Source: Candidatus Latescibacterota bacterium (GTDB taxonomy: Bacteria; Krumholzibacteriota; Krumholzibacteriia; G020349025). Taken from it: a stretch of DNA of 64,000 nt. Within the stretch, counting starts at the first letter, position 1. Each line of letters begins with the position of its first letter. Positions 21,367-30,697 of this stretch are shown piece by piece. The position numbers and the translations under genes are program-made. Location: assembly GCA_020349025.1 (NCBI GenBank), contig CP070763.1, forward strand, positions 2,463,501 to 2,527,500. Reading direction: 5' to 3'. The notes below the pieces were generated by a model. The model made no database searches. It was not told the origin of the DNA and worked only from the letters and a program-made list of their open reading frames with translations.

Positions 21367-21674
21367 TCTCGCCTCACCCACCGGCGTTTCGATGGCTATG
21401 GCGTGGGCCCAGAGTCGTTGAAGAAGGAGGAAGCGGCTGCAGGGGTTTGTCCTAGGAGGAGGACACCAGAGTCCACTCTGGAGGTCACCTGGGGGGATGA
21501 CCCGGGTCTGGGGTCGGAAGCTCTCGACGCGACTCCCGGCATGTCCAGGCAGGGTCCCGATGCCGCGCCCTGGACCCCGACGGTGCAAAGGCCTTGTTGC
21601 GCTCCGACGCGCGTGCTACCGTTCTTGATGCTGCCCGGAGCCCTCAAGCAGCTAATCTGCAAAGACTTAGAGCT
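21367..21674. other. divergent intergenic region between sprA and lptF
   Basis: This 308-base stretch separates the divergent starts of sprA and lptF and should hold both promoters. A small perfect hairpin, CCAGAG-TCCA-CTCTGG, lies at 21466-21481. A sigma-70-like pair faces lptF (separate entry). No convincing promoter was found for sprA. Open frames through it read as Arg/Pro-rich translations and are not considered genes. Confidence 0.7.
21594..21622 (+). promoter_or_regulatory. possible lptF-lptG promoter
   Basis: TTGTTG (21594-21599) is followed after 17 bases by TACCGT (21617-21622), about 50 bases before the lptF ATG. Spacing is ideal but both hexamers match the sigma-70 consensus only partly. 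Confidence 0.35.
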
Positions 21675-23096
21675 ATGAGAATCCTCGACCGCTACATCCT
21701 CAGGAGCCACCTCGGCCCATTCGCCTTCGGATTCTTCGTGACCACCGGCGTCCTGTTTACCGAGGTTCTGAAGAACTTCCTCGACGACTTCCTGGCGAAG
21801 GGGGTCTCCCCGATCACGATCGCCGAGGTACTCCTCCTGAGCCTCGGACACACGGTTGCACTCTCTGTACCAATGGCGGTCCTGGTGGCGACGCTCCTCG
21901 CCTTCGGCCAGATGGCTCAGGATCACGAGCTTACGGCGTTGAAAGCCTCCGGGATGAGCCTCTACAGAATCATGGCGCCGGTGTTTCTCGCGGCCACACT
22001 CCTCTGTATCACCATGATCTTGTTCAACAACTTCGTGCTGCCGGAGTCGAACCACCGTCTTGCGGGTCTGATCAGTGACATTGGTCGCAAGCGCCCGACC
22101 GTGAGCATCCTGCCGGGTATCTTCATCGACGATTTCGACGGCTACAGACTCTACATCGGGGACAAGAAGGAGGACTCTGACGAGATCTTCAACGTCATCG
22201 TCCACGTCGAGAAGCAGGGACGCCCACCCGACGTTGCGGTGGCACCGCGCGGGCGTCTCTATTTCGGCGATGGCGGCCAGACCCTGTACATCGAGCTCTA
22301 CGATGGCGAGATGCATTCGGTCCCCGATGCAGGCGACCCCGCAGAAGCGCTCTACCGCGTCACGCTCTTCGTCTCCGAAACGGTGGTCATCCCGGATGTC
22401 GGCGAACGGCTGCAGCGCACGAACCGCAAGTACCGCAGCGATCGCGAGATGAACATCACGATGATGCGCAGCTCGATCGCCGACAGGCGACAGCGTATCG
22501 TCAATCTGCGCCGGCGAGTCGCCGACCAGTGCCGCAAGCGCATGGAGAACCGACTCGCAATGCTCGAGGTCGCACCCGACGGGAACCGTCCAGGCCTGCA
22601 GCCGAGCGTGCGTCCCGGACGCCTGGTCGCCGGTGCCGAGACGCGCCTGCGAGACACCGCCCGGATCGAACGCAGCGCAATCGACAACTACGAGCGCCAG
22701 ATCCGCTCGCTACAGGTGGAGATCCAGAAGAAGTTCTCGATTCCGGCGGCGTGCATTGTCTTCGTGCTCATCGGCGCACCACTTGCGATTCGCTCGGGGC
22801 GCTCGGGAATGACGATGGCGATCGCTTTCAGCATCGGCTGCTTCACGGTCTACTACCTGTTCCTGACGGGAGGCGAGAAGCTGGCTGACCGCCAGCTGCT
22901 GTCGCCGTTCCTCGCCATGTGGGCCGCCAACATCATCTTCGGAACCCTCGGCATCATCTTGACCTGGCGTTCCGTGAGCGACTCTTCGACTTTCAACTAC
23001 CGACGTCTGAACCCGATCACCTGGTGGCGCCGCAGACCGCGGGCCTCCGCGGCCGGCAGCGACGGGCTCGATACCACCTCGACGAAGAACATATGA
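21675..23096 (+). CDS. lptF: LPS export permease LptF
   Basis: LptF is one of two inner-membrane permeases that, with LptB2, extract lipopolysaccharide and push it to LptC. The N-terminus MRILDRYILRSHLGPFAFGFF is typical of the YjgP/YjgQ family. Three helices occur in the first 130 residues and three near the C-terminus, around a periplasmic jellyroll. At 473 residues it is longer than enterobacterial LptF (about 360). The excess is a basic, probably coiled-coil insertion at about 260-365 (RRQRIVNLRRRVADQ and ERQIRSLQVEIQKKF) just before the last helices. ATG 21675 gives the conserved start. Its stop overlaps lptG as ATGA. Confidence 0.9.
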   Translation: MRILDRYILRSHLGPFAFGFFVTTGVLFTEVLKNFLDDFLAKGVSPITIAEVLLLSLGHTVALSVPMAVLVATLLAFGQMAQDHELTALKASGMSLYRIMAPVFLAATLLCITMILFNNFVLPESNHRLAGLISDIGRKRPTVSILPGIFIDDFDGYRLYIGDKKEDSDEIFNVIVHVEKQGRPPDVAVAPRGRLYFGDGGQTLYIELYDGEMHSVPDAGDPAEALYRVTLFVSETVVIPDVGERLQRTNRKYRSDREMNITMMRSSIADRRQRIVNLRRRVADQCRKRMENRLAMLEVAPDGNRPGLQPSVRPGRLVAGAETRLRDTARIERSAIDNYERQIRSLQVEIQKKFSIPAACIVFVLIGAPLAIRSGRSGMTMAIAFSIGCFTVYYLFLTGGEKLADRQLLSPFLAMWAANIIFGTLGIILTWRSVSDSSTFNYRRLNPITWWRRRPRASAAGSDGLDTTSTKNI

Positions 23097-24187
23097 TGCG
23101 AATCCACGATCGTTACATCCTGCGGCTTCTCCTCACGGTCATGCTCCTCTGCATGGCCTCTTTGGCCGTGGTCTTCTTTCTCGTCGACCTCTTCGAGAAG
23201 ATCGACAATTTCATCGACCATCAGGCATCCGTGCGCGACGTGCTTCGCTTCTACGTCTACCTGTTCCCCGAGATCATCCGCCTGACGCTTCCGGTCGTGG
23301 TGCTGCTGTCGACGATTTTCACTCTCGGGATCCTGGGGCGAAACAACGAGGTCATCGCCTTCATTGCCAGCGGGGTCAGCATGCTGCGGCTGGCCTTCCC
23401 CATCCTGGTCATGGCCGGACTCATGGTGGCCGCCTCCGCATGGCTGTCGGAGTACGTGGTGCCACGCACCAACGCCAAGAAGCTCAGGGTCCGGCGTGTC
23501 GACATCGAGAAGCGCGAGGCTCAGGATGCCCGGGTGCGTCGCGGCTTCGTCTATCACGGCGAAGGCGACATCCACTACTACGCCAGCACCTTCAACACGC
23601 GCACGCGCGCGCTTCGCGAGGTCACGGTCTTCCGCTACAACGACGGACACATCGTCTGGAGCCTGAATGCGGAAAAGGGTGTGTGGAGTCGCGACCGCTG
23701 GGAGTTCCGCAACGGGTTCTACCGTGCGTTCGCACCCGACTCTGCCAAGATCCGCGAAGCCGTGGTGGAACAATTCCACGTGCGTCACATGCCGGAGTTG
23801 CGCGAGACACCCGAGGACTTGGCCCGCATCGAGCCGGAGCCGGACGCCATGAACTACGTCCAGCTCAAGGCTCACATCGAGGATCTGCGTGCCAGCGGCG
23901 CCAACGTCAACGATTACCTGGTCGACCTGCACACGAAGGTGAGCTATCCGCTCACGAACCTGATCATGGCCGTGCTCGGAATCGGGCTGTCGGCTTCGAA
24001 GCGCAAGACGGGTGTGCTCGCCGGCGTCGGCATCACGCTCGCCATCGCCTTCGCCTACCTCGCGCTGGCGGAGATCAGCGAGGCGCTGGGAAAGAACGAG
24101 AGCATCTCCCCGATGCTCGCGGCCTGGCTCGGTCCGCTCGTCTTCGGCGTCGCCAGCATCGGACTGTTTGCGCGGGTGAACCGGTAG
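23093..24187 (+). CDS. lptG: LPS export permease LptG
   Basis: LptG pairs with LptF in the inner-membrane LPS extractor. The 364-residue protein starts MMRIHDRYILRLLLTVMLL, has the family layout of three N-terminal helices, a periplasmic domain and three C-terminal helices (ending LAAWLGPLVFGVASIGLF), and has normal length. SYPLTNLIMAVLGIGL near 285 is a conserved family segment. The ATG overlaps the lptF stop by four bases, indicating coupled translation. The partners lptB and lptC are encoded about 13 kb away. Its 3' end converges with the Nudix gene 30 bases on. Confidence 0.92.
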   Translation: MMRIHDRYILRLLLTVMLLCMASLAVVFFLVDLFEKIDNFIDHQASVRDVLRFYVYLFPEIIRLTLPVVVLLSTIFTLGILGRNNEVIAFIASGVSMLRLAFPILVMAGLMVAASAWLSEYVVPRTNAKKLRVRRVDIEKREAQDARVRRGFVYHGEGDIHYYASTFNTRTRALREVTVFRYNDGHIVWSLNAEKGVWSRDRWEFRNGFYRAFAPDSAKIREAVVEQFHVRHMPELRETPEDLARIEPEPDAMNYVQLKAHIEDLRASGANVNDYLVDLHTKVSYPLTNLIMAVLGIGLSASKRKTGVLAGVGITLAIAFAYLALAEISEALGKNESISPMLAAWLGPLVFGVASIGLFARVNR

Positions 24188-24217
24188 TGCGGCGCGGCGG
24201 CGGGGGCGATCGTCCGC

Positions 24218-24829
24218 TCAAAGCACGTCGGGCGGAATGACGTCGAGGAAGTGTTGGAGGATGCGCGACGTCGCGCCCCAGATGACGTCGTCGGCGTAGC
24301 GGCAGGAGCGCAAGCGATAGGTCTCGCCGCGCCAGGTGCGGATGTCCTCGAACCACGATTCTGGATCGCGCAGGAGCGACAGCGGCACGCGCAGGATGCG
24401 TTCGACTTCGGCGTCGTGGGGCCGCATCGGCACGCCGCTGTCGATGGCCGCGACGACCGGTGTGACGATGAAGCCGGTGACGGTGACCAGGTCATCGAGG
24501 CGGCCGAGAACCGTCATGTGCTCCGGATCGATTGCGATCTCCTCGTGCACCTCGCGCAGTGCCGTCGCGACGAGATCCACGTCGCCGGGGTCTTGCATCC
24601 CGCCTGCGAGTGAGATTTCGCCTTTGTGATGCTCGACGCGCTCGGTGCGCTTGGTGAGCACGACGCGGTATCCCGGAGTGCGTTCCAGCAGAAGCGCCAC
24701 GGCCGCAGGCACGAGCTCCCCGGCCCGCGGCCGACGCGGATCCAGATCACCGAGTCGGCCTGGCGGACGGCGTGCGAGAATGCGTCGAATGCGTGCCTCG
24801 ACGGATGAGGAGTCGCTGTGCTCAGACAC
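24218..24829 (-). CDS. Nudix hydrolase, CoA-pyrophosphatase-like
   Basis: The 203-residue protein has a complete Nudix box, [23 protein letters not shown], near residue 77, preceded by [10 protein letters not shown]. This matches coenzyme A pyrophosphatases (NUDT7/CoAse type), which cleave CoA to phosphopantetheine and 3',5'-ADP; the P/A-GG-x-x-D-x-x-D spacing is characteristic. Metal-binding glutamates in REVHEE are present. The GTG start at 24829 overlaps the metK stop by 8 bases, so it is likely translated after metK. The exact substrate is inferred from family pattern only; other NDP-X substrates are possible. Confidence 0.85.
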   Translation of the reverse strand: MSEHSDSSSVEARIRRILARRPPGRLGDLDPRRPRAGELVPAAVALLLERTPGYRVVLTKRTERVEHHKGEISLAGGMQDPGDVDLVATALREVHEEIAIDPEHMTVLGRLDDLVTVTGFIVTPVVAAIDSGVPMRPHDAEVERILRVPLSLLRDPESWFEDIRTWRGETYRLRSCRYADDVIWGATSRILQHFLDVIPPDVL

Positions 24830-25985
24830 CGCTCTTCAGCTGCCCGACGCGGTCCTTCAGCTTCTCGATCAAGTCGAGCCTCTCCCAGCTGAAGCCATCC
24901 TCTTCGCGACCGAAGTGACCGTAGGCGGCCGTCTTGCGGTAGATCGGCTCGCGCAGGCCCAACGCCTCGATCATGCCGCGCGGTGTCAACGAGAATGTCT
25001 CGCGCACCGCGCGCGACAAGCGCTCGGTGTCCACGTGTGCGCTACCGAAGGTCTCCACGAACACGGAAACCGGTTCGGCAACGCCAATTGCGTACGCCAG
25101 CTGCACTTCGGCCTCGTCCGCGAGCCCGGCCGCCACGATGTGTTTGGCGATGTGACGCGCAGCGTAGCTGGCGGAACGATCGACCTTGGAGGGATCCTTG
25201 CCGCTGAAGGCTCCACCACCATGCCGGCTCCAGCCACCGTAGGTGTCGACGATGATCTTGCGCCCGGTGAGCCCGCAATCTCCCTGCGGTCCGCCGGTCA
25301 CAAAACGCCCGCTCGGGTTGATGTGGTACTGCACCGCCCTCGTGTCGATCTCCTCGCTCGCAAGCACCGGCTTCGTAACCTGCTCGATCAGGTCTTCACG
25401 GATGCGCTCCTGCGACACATCGGGGTCGTGCTGTGAGGAGAGAACCACGGTGGTGACACGAGCCGGACGTCGCCCGGAGAACTCCACCGTCACCTGCGAC
25501 TTGCCATCGGGACGCAGGTACGCCAGCGTGCCGTTCTTGCGCAGATCGCTCAAGCGCTTGGTCAGGCGGTGCGCGAGCACGATCGGCAGCGGCATCAAGC
25601 TTTTGGTGTCACGGCACGCGTAGCCGAACATGAGCCCCTGATCCCCGGCACCGTCGCGATCCACGGCGTCCTTGATGTCGGGCGATTGCTTGTCGATCGC
25701 CGAAAGCACGGCGCACGTTTCGGCGTCGAGGCCGTATTCGGAACGTGTGTAGCCGATGTCGCGGATCACACTGCGGGCGAGATCCGGAATCGCCACCTGG
25801 CTTTTGCTGGTAATCTCACCGGAAACGAGAACCATGCCGGTTGTCACGAGGACCTCGCACGCGACGCGGCTCAACGGATCGCCCGTCAGCATCGCATCGA
25901 GCACGGCATCCGAAATCTGGTCGGCGATCTTGTCCGGGTGTCCCTCGGTGACCGATTCGGACGTGAAAAGGTGTGTCTCCGGCAT
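24822..25985 (-). CDS. metK: S-adenosylmethionine synthetase
   Basis: MetK forms S-adenosylmethionine from methionine and ATP. The 387-residue protein begins [30 protein letters not shown], one of the most conserved N-termini known. It also contains [10 protein letters not shown] and the lysine loop [18 protein letters not shown]-like region near 260 (here [16 protein letters not shown]). AAGGAG stands 5-9 bases before ATG 25985. Length is normal. No SAM riboswitch was recognised in the 136-base upstream gap. SAM made here would serve, among others, the adenine methyltransferase at 38610. Confidence 0.97.
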   Translation of the reverse strand: MPETHLFTSESVTEGHPDKIADQISDAVLDAMLTGDPLSRVACEVLVTTGMVLVSGEITSKSQVAIPDLARSVIRDIGYTRSEYGLDAETCAVLSAIDKQSPDIKDAVDRDGAGDQGLMFGYACRDTKSLMPLPIVLAHRLTKRLSDLRKNGTLAYLRPDGKSQVTVEFSGRRPARVTTVVLSSQHDPDVSQERIREDLIEQVTKPVLASEEIDTRAVQYHINPSGRFVTGGPQGDCGLTGRKIIVDTYGGWSRHGGGAFSGKDPSKVDRSASYAARHIAKHIVAAGLADEAEVQLAYAIGVAEPVSVFVETFGSAHVDTERLSRAVRETFSLTPRGMIEALGLREPIYRKTAAYGHFGREEDGFSWERLDLIEKLKDRVGQLKSGV

Positions 25986-26066
25986 CGTCTCTCCTTCTTC
26001 GACATTGTGCCGCGGACGCGCCACTCCGACGGCAACTCGCTACAACAACCTCAGGCGCGGGAACTG

Positions 26067-26072
26067 ATTCTA
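26067..26072 (-). promoter_or_regulatory. possible -10 element upstream of metK
   Basis: TAGAAT on the minus strand (26072-26067) matches the sigma-70 -10 hexamer at five of six positions and lies 80 bases before metK. No good -35 was found at 16-18 bases. It may give metK its own promoter, separate from the PTS operon upstream. Confidence 0.35.
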
Positions 26073-26121
26073 GCATGCCCCATGCCCACGACGCGACCGC
26101 CCGCGGTGCGGGCCAGGAAGC

Positions 26122-27198
26122 TCAGTCGGAACGCGCGAGGGCGCGCTTCAGAGTCTCGATCACTTCCACCGGCGTGGGATCGACGTCGTAGAGGAATGCG
26201 AGATAGACACTCGCGTAATCGCCGAGAGACGTCGCGGAGAGCGCACGTTCGAGAACGCTCCCTCCGACCGCATCGACGAACTCCACGCCCGCAACCTGGT
26301 CGCGCAGGATCTTCGCGGTCCAGGTCATGCGCCGCTGCGTCGGCTCCGGATCCGACGCGTCCCTCAGGAAGAAGAGCCGTGCGCGCCGCCGCACTTCGGG
26401 CGGGCTCTGCCAGGCCATGATCTCGTTGTGGTTCATCTCCGGAAGCGCCGCCGCCGACGCCTGCGCCTTGGCGTTCTCGTGGACTTGCGCCTTCCAACGC
26501 CGTCCGACCGGCTCGAGCGCTCCACTCCCCGTGTAGAAGCAGGGCCAATGCTCGTGCCACATGCGTGCTAGCTGCTTGGCGCGGTTGCGCGACTCCGGAA
26601 CCTGCGGTGCCAGATCGCGCCCCTGCTTGCGCAGCAGACGTGCAGCAGCCTCGACCTCTGGGATCGGGTCGGCCTGCACCACACCCGCGGCGTGCAGCAC
26701 AGAGAGCAGGGCGACGAGCGAGTGACCGAGCGCCGCGCGTGGCTGCAGGCCCGGCGGCAGCTTCACGACCGGCACTTCGTGCTCGGCGGCCAGCTGCTCG
26801 AGGCGACCGCCGGTCGTGATGCAGGCTCGCGCTCCCGCGTGCGACATCGACGCCGCGAATGCCGACAGGGTCTCCTCTGTGTTGCCGGAATAGCTGGAGA
26901 AGAGGAGTAGATGCTGCGGCCCCACCCACGTGGGAAGCGCGTAGTCGCGCGAGACGCTCACACGCAGCGCGTGCTGCCCCGCCCAGACGGAGGCGTACTC
27001 GGCGCCGATCGCCGACCCACCCATGCCGCACACGACGACCTCGCGAGAATCCCGAGCACGCAGGGACGAGGCGGACGGTTCGATCGCTGCACGCACCTCG
27101 GCGGCTCGAGCGAGCTGATCGGGCAGACCGGCCACTTGCTGCAGCATGCCTCCCGGATCGGCGCCGGCTAGAGCCGCGGCGTCGTCGAGACGGCTCAT
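26122..27198 (-). CDS. bifunctional phosphoglucose/phosphomannose isomerase
   Basis: The enzyme interconverts glucose 6-phosphate or mannose 6-phosphate with fructose 6-phosphate. The 358-residue protein contains a double SIS fold: GMGGSAIGAEY near 59, FSSYSGNTEETL near 100, and the conserved PEMNHNEIMAWQ near 255 with the catalytic glutamate and histidine. The C-terminal helix has EVIETLKRAL. Its ATG overlaps the ptsI stop as ATGA, placing it in the phosphotransferase operon, where hexose phosphates delivered by a mannose-type PTS or released from glucans could be moved into glycolysis. Sequence strongly supports the family. Confidence 0.88.
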   Translation of the reverse strand: MSRLDDAAALAGADPGGMLQQVAGLPDQLARAAEVRAAIEPSASSLRARDSREVVVCGMGGSAIGAEYASVWAGQHALRVSVSRDYALPTWVGPQHLLLFSSYSGNTEETLSAFAASMSHAGARACITTGGRLEQLAAEHEVPVVKLPPGLQPRAALGHSLVALLSVLHAAGVVQADPIPEVEAAARLLRKQGRDLAPQVPESRNRAKQLARMWHEHWPCFYTGSGALEPVGRRWKAQVHENAKAQASAAALPEMNHNEIMAWQSPPEVRRRARLFFLRDASDPEPTQRRMTWTAKILRDQVAGVEFVDAVGGSVLERALSATSLGDYASVYLAFLYDVDPTPVEVIETLKRALARSD

Positions 27199-28976
27199 GG
27201 CACGCCCTCGCGGGCGTCCGCGGCGACGAGCTCTGGAAAGCGCTCGTGCATCACGGACGCCACCAGCGTGCGGATTTCGTCCGCTGTCGAGAGCCCCATC
27301 GCCTTGCGCGCCAGAGTCTTCGCTTCGTCGTACGTGATCCCACGGATGATGCGTTTCACTTCCGGAATCATGTAGGCGCTGATCGAGATTTCGTCAAGCC
27401 CGAGCCCGACGAGGAGAACGCTGTAGAGGGGATCGCCCGCGATCTCACCACACATCCCTACCCAGATGTCGTGCGCGTGACCCGCCTCGACCGTGTTGCG
27501 GATCAAGCGCAGGATGCTCGGATGCATGGGCTCGTACAGGTAGCTGATCCGGGCGTTGCTGCGATCCACGGCCAATGTGTACTGAATGAGATCGTTCGAG
27601 CCGATGCTGAAGAAGTCGGTCTCGCGTGCGAGCAGATCGGCGATCGCCACCGCGCTCGGCGTCTCGATCATGATCCCGACCTCGACGCCTTCGTCGAAGT
27701 CGCGCTCCTCGCCGCGCAGCTCCATCTTCACTTCCTCCAACAGGCCGCTACTGGCGCGCACCTCCTCGAGGCCAGTGATCATCGGGAACATGATCTTCAC
27801 CTTGCCCCGCGCCGAGGCGCGCAGGAAGGCGCGGAGCTGGGTTCTCAGGATGTCCCGGCGCGTCAACAGAAAGCGAATCCCCCGCCAACCGAGGAACGGG
27901 TTCAACTCGCTCTTGCCAGCGCCCAGGTAGCTCGCAAACTTGTCTCCCCCGATGTCGAGGGCGCGGAAGATCACCGGCTCGGGCGCGATCGCTTCGACGA
28001 TCTCCGCGTACTGGCGCACCTGCTCCTCTTCGCCGGGCAGGTCGTCGCGTGTGAGGAAGAACCACTCCGTACGGTAGAGGCCAACGCCCTTGGCACCCTT
28101 GGACAAGGCGAGCTCGGCGTCTTGCGGACGCTTGACGTTGGCGGAAAGCTCGATCTTGCGCCCGTCGAGCGTGATGGCGGGGTAGTCCTTGAGCGTGAGC
28201 ATCGACTCTTCGAGCTCGATGAAGCGTTGCCGCGCTTCCTCGTAACTGCTGCGCGTCTTCTCCCCCGGCCGCACAACCACGACGCCGGCATTGCCGTCGA
28301 TGATGATCTCGTCTGCATGGCGCACGTGTTCGGTGAGCTGCTCGAGCCCCACAACGGCTGGAATCCCGTAGCTACGCGCCAGGATTGCGGCGTGCGAAGT
28401 GCGACCGCCAAGGTCGGTGGCGACCCCGAGTACGAAGCGGCGATCGAGCATCACGGTGTCAGAGGGGGTGAGGTCCTCGGCGACGAGTATCGATTCCTCG
28501 CTGATGCCACCGTAGGTCGTCGCCGCTTCGCCCGACATGCTGTGCAGCACGCGGCGACGGACGTCCTCGACGTCTGCACGCCTCTCCCTCAGATAGCTGT
28601 CGCCGATGGTATCGAAGGACTCGATGATGCGTCCGATGACGCGATTGAAGGCGAACTCGGCGCAGATCAGTTGCGTGCGGATGAGCTCCTCGGTGTCTTC
28701 GATCGCCTTCGTATCCTCGAGAATCAGCAGGTGCGCATCGAAGATGGCCGCATGATCCTCACCGATCTTGCCGGCGAGCCGCGAGCGGCTCTCGCGGATG
28801 CGCTCGCGCGTGCGCTCCAGCCCCCGGTGCAGGCGTTCGATCTCCTCCTCCACCTTCTCGCGCGCAACGAGAAAGTTGGGAGCGAGGATCTCCCGCGGCT
28901 GCTGCACGTAGGCGCGACCGATGGCGATGCCAGGCGACACGGCGATGCCGCGAACGCTGATCTCCTTGCCTTGCAT
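27195..28976 (-). CDS. ptsI: PTS Enzyme I (phosphoenolpyruvate-protein phosphotransferase)
   Basis: Enzyme I takes phosphate from phosphoenolpyruvate and passes it to HPr. The 593-residue sequence begins with RGIAVSPGIAIGRAYV. It has the HPr-binding helices, the active histidine in GGRTSHAAILARSYGIPAVVG near residue 191, and the PEP-binding TIM barrel with LYRTEWFFL, FRALDIGGDK, NPFLGWRGIRF, MIETPSAV, NDLIQYTLAVDR and the cysteine loop GMCGEIAGDP. All catalytic positions are present. ATG 28976 lies 25 bases after the HPr stop and 4-base overlap links it to the isomerase gene. This is general EI rather than an EI-Ntr, since no GAF domain precedes it. Confidence 0.96.
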   Translation of the reverse strand: MQGKEISVRGIAVSPGIAIGRAYVQQPREILAPNFLVAREKVEEEIERLHRGLERTRERIRESRSRLAGKIGEDHAAIFDAHLLILEDTKAIEDTEELIRTQLICAEFAFNRVIGRIIESFDTIGDSYLRERRADVEDVRRRVLHSMSGEAATTYGGISEESILVAEDLTPSDTVMLDRRFVLGVATDLGGRTSHAAILARSYGIPAVVGLEQLTEHVRHADEIIIDGNAGVVVVRPGEKTRSSYEEARQRFIELEESMLTLKDYPAITLDGRKIELSANVKRPQDAELALSKGAKGVGLYRTEWFFLTRDDLPGEEEQVRQYAEIVEAIAPEPVIFRALDIGGDKFASYLGAGKSELNPFLGWRGIRFLLTRRDILRTQLRAFLRASARGKVKIMFPMITGLEEVRASSGLLEEVKMELRGEERDFDEGVEVGIMIETPSAVAIADLLARETDFFSIGSNDLIQYTLAVDRSNARISYLYEPMHPSILRLIRNTVEAGHAHDIWVGMCGEIAGDPLYSVLLVGLGLDEISISAYMIPEVKRIIRGITYDEAKTLARKAMGLSTADEIRTLVASVMHERFPELVAADAREGVP

Positions 28977-29001
28977 CGTTGCCTCCGGGTGCCCGAGCTC
29001 T

Positions 29002-29298
29002 TCACGGCGGCGACGCACTTCCGCCGGCCTCCTCCTCGTCGAAACCACGTTCCACCAGCGCCACGAGCTGTCGGACGGCTTCGCGCTCGTCGCAACCGTC
29101 GGCGCTGATCCGCAGCAGCGTATCCTGGGTGGCCCCAAGCGTCGCGAGCCCGAGAATGCTCTTGCCATCCACCGGCGCCGCCTCCGGTGTGGACACCTGG
29201 ATGCTGGCTTTGAAACGCGAGGCCATGCGCACGAAGGCGCCGGCGGAGCGCAGGTGCAAACCGAGCGTGTTGCGGATGCGGGCTTCGCCTCGGGTCAT
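29002..29298 (-). CDS. ptsH: HPr phosphocarrier protein
   Basis: HPr relays phosphate from Enzyme I to IIA proteins. The 98-residue protein has the active histidine exactly at position 15, in LGLHLRSAGAFV; the usual Ala-Arg-Pro after His is Leu-Arg-Ser. A serine at 47 in GKSILGLATLG corresponds to Ser46, the site used by HPr kinase, and hprK is encoded in the same operon. A 10-residue acidic/Ser-Pro tail is longer than in typical HPr. The ATG overlaps the IID stop as ATGA. Presence of both phosphorylation sites indicates that HPr integrates PEP- and ATP-dependent signals here. Confidence 0.92.
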   Translation of the reverse strand: MTRGEARIRNTLGLHLRSAGAFVRMASRFKASIQVSTPEAAPVDGKSILGLATLGATQDTLLRISADGCDEREAVRQLVALVERGFDEEEAGGSASPP

Positions 29299-30020
29299 CG
29301 GTTCCAGCCCGTGGGGAGCTCCAGGCGCTGCATCAGGACTCCCAACGCCACCAGCACCAAGAATGCAATCCCGGGCGAGACCTGCCGCCTGGCCGCATAG
29401 TACCCGACCCCGAGCGCGAGGCCCATGTCCAAAAGGGAAGCGGCCGCGAAGCGGGCCCGCACGATGGCAAGCACGGGCAGCGCAACCGCTGCGATCAGGA
29501 CGATGCGATGCAGCGGCACGATCCAGGAGCGCGGCGGCCGCACACGCTCGCGCTCCTGAAGCAGCCGTGCGCTCGCCGCGACACCGCGGCGAAAGCAGCG
29601 CCAACGCCCCCATGTCGCCGTGATGTTGAACAGCAGCCAGGCGGCCGCCACGGCGAGGGCGGGAGAGCCAAAGACGACCCCCACGAGTGCCGATGCCATC
29701 AGTGCCGGGCGCAGCGCGCCCCAGTAGAAGAGATCGGCTGCGCCACTCAGAGGAGCCGCCAGCCAATCGCGCACGCGCGTGGCCGCCCCTCGCTCCCCCT
29801 GCAGCTCCAATTGCGCCACCGCTCCGATGACGGCGGGTGCGACATAGATGTTCGTGCCGAAGGTCACGGTGTGATGCCGCGTCGCTGCGGCCGGATCCTC
29901 GGCCCGGGCCAGAGCCGGGAGCAATGCGTAGAGGTATCCGCCCCCCTGCATGCGCTCCGGGTGCCACGAGGCATCCAGCATGCACGTGCGCCAGAACACG
30001 GCGAGGGGGGGCCGTTCCAC
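29295..30020 (-). CDS. mannose-family PTS component IID
   Basis: IID is one of two membrane subunits of mannose/fructose/sorbose PTS transporters. The 241-residue protein has CMLDASWHPERMQGGGYLYALLPAL near 15-40 and HHTVTFGTNIYVAPAVIGAVAQLEL near 60-85, which mirror the IID segments normally reading Q-x-x-G-F-x-Y and F-F-N-T-H-P, but with many substitutions. Several hydrophobic segments follow. GTG 30020 overlaps the IIC stop by one base. The identification rests on pattern and on its place between IIC and HPr. Divergence may mean altered substrate or a mainly regulatory transporter. Confidence 0.82.
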   Translation of the reverse strand: MERPPLAVFWRTCMLDASWHPERMQGGGYLYALLPALARAEDPAAATRHHTVTFGTNIYVAPAVIGAVAQLELQGERGAATRVRDWLAAPLSGAADLFYWGALRPALMASALVGVVFGSPALAVAAAWLLFNITATWGRWRCFRRGVAASARLLQERERVRPPRSWIVPLHRIVLIAAVALPVLAIVRARFAAASLLDMGLALGVGYYAARRQVSPGIAFLVLVALGVLMQRLELPTGWNR

Positions 30021-30697
30021 TAGGCGACCCCCAGGACGACACCGAGAAGCGCGCCGAGAAGCAGCCACGGCAGGCGAAGCCGAGGCGTCGCGCGCAGGAG
30101 CGCCACGCTCGCGAGCCCGAGGCCTGCGCCACCGACCGGAAGCCGCAAGCCCAGCTCGAGTGCCCACGCCGCAGCAACGGGCGCCAGCACGGCGACCAGT
30201 GCCGTGCTGGCGCCGCCCCGCAGCAGATGCAGCACGATCGCATCCCGTTGCAACGCCGCGACAGCACCCGTCTCACCGCGAAGCGCACCTTTCGTCGCAC
30301 GTGAGGCGAGACGCGATTGGATTCGCCGCTGCAAGCGCAAGAGGGCGCCACCGCCGAAGGCGGCAAGCACTCCCAGAACGCCGGCAACCGCGAGCTCGTC
30401 GTTCTGCAACCAGGTGCCGAGCGTCGCGCCCGACGGAAGCGCCGCCACGGCGCAGACTCCACCGAGCGCAAGATCGGGGATCCTGGCGCCGCCGACCGGT
30501 TGCGTGACGATCCAGATCATCTGGATCAAGGCGCCGCCCGCAACCCCCGCCTCGAAACGACCGAGAAGCAGACCGGCAAGGGCCCCGGCCACGAGGGGTT
30601 GCGACAGCTGCAAGCCCAGGCCCGCATCTTGATCCAACGCGAGGAGCGCCCCCAGCACCGCAAGCAGCGCGATGTCGGTGCCAGCGATCGGATTCAT
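30020..30697 (-). CDS. mannose-family PTS component IIC
   Basis: IIC forms the sugar channel with IID. The 225-residue protein is almost entirely hydrophobic, with MNPIAGTDIALLAVLGALLALDQDAG, QLSQPLVAGALAGLLLG and GALIQMIWIVTQPVGGARIPDLALGG, matching the IIC pattern of DQ-x-x-x, Q-P-x-x-x-G and a P-D motif. ATG 30697 overlaps the GH57 stop as ATGA. Membrane spans fill the remaining C-terminal half. The substrate cannot be predicted; mannose, fructose, glucosamine or related sugars are typical of the family. Confidence 0.85.
   Translation of the reverse strand: MNPIAGTDIALLAVLGALLALDQDAGLGLQLSQPLVAGALAGLLLGRFEAGVAGGALIQMIWIVTQPVGGARIPDLALGGVCAVAALPSGATLGTWLQNDELAVAGVLGVLAAFGGGALLRLQRRIQSRLASRATKGALRGETGAVAALQRDAIVLHLLRGGASTALVAVLAPVAAAWALELGLRLPVGGAGLGLASVALLRATPRLRLPWLLLGALLGVVLGVA

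Noticed and set aside
21466-21481. Hairpin CCAGAG-TCCA-CTCTGG between sprA and lptF considered as terminator
   Set aside because: No U tract on either strand and both flanking genes are divergent, so nothing needs to end there; it may simply be chance.
18913-21678. A 921-codon plus-strand frame opposite sprA
   Set aside because: Antisense to the SprA coding region, which shows clear family motifs; the plus-strand translation is compositionally typical of a shadow frame.
25986-26121. A SAM riboswitch before metK
   Set aside because: The 136-base gap has none of the conserved cores of the SAM or SAH riboswitch classes that I could recognise; a covariance-model search would be decisive.
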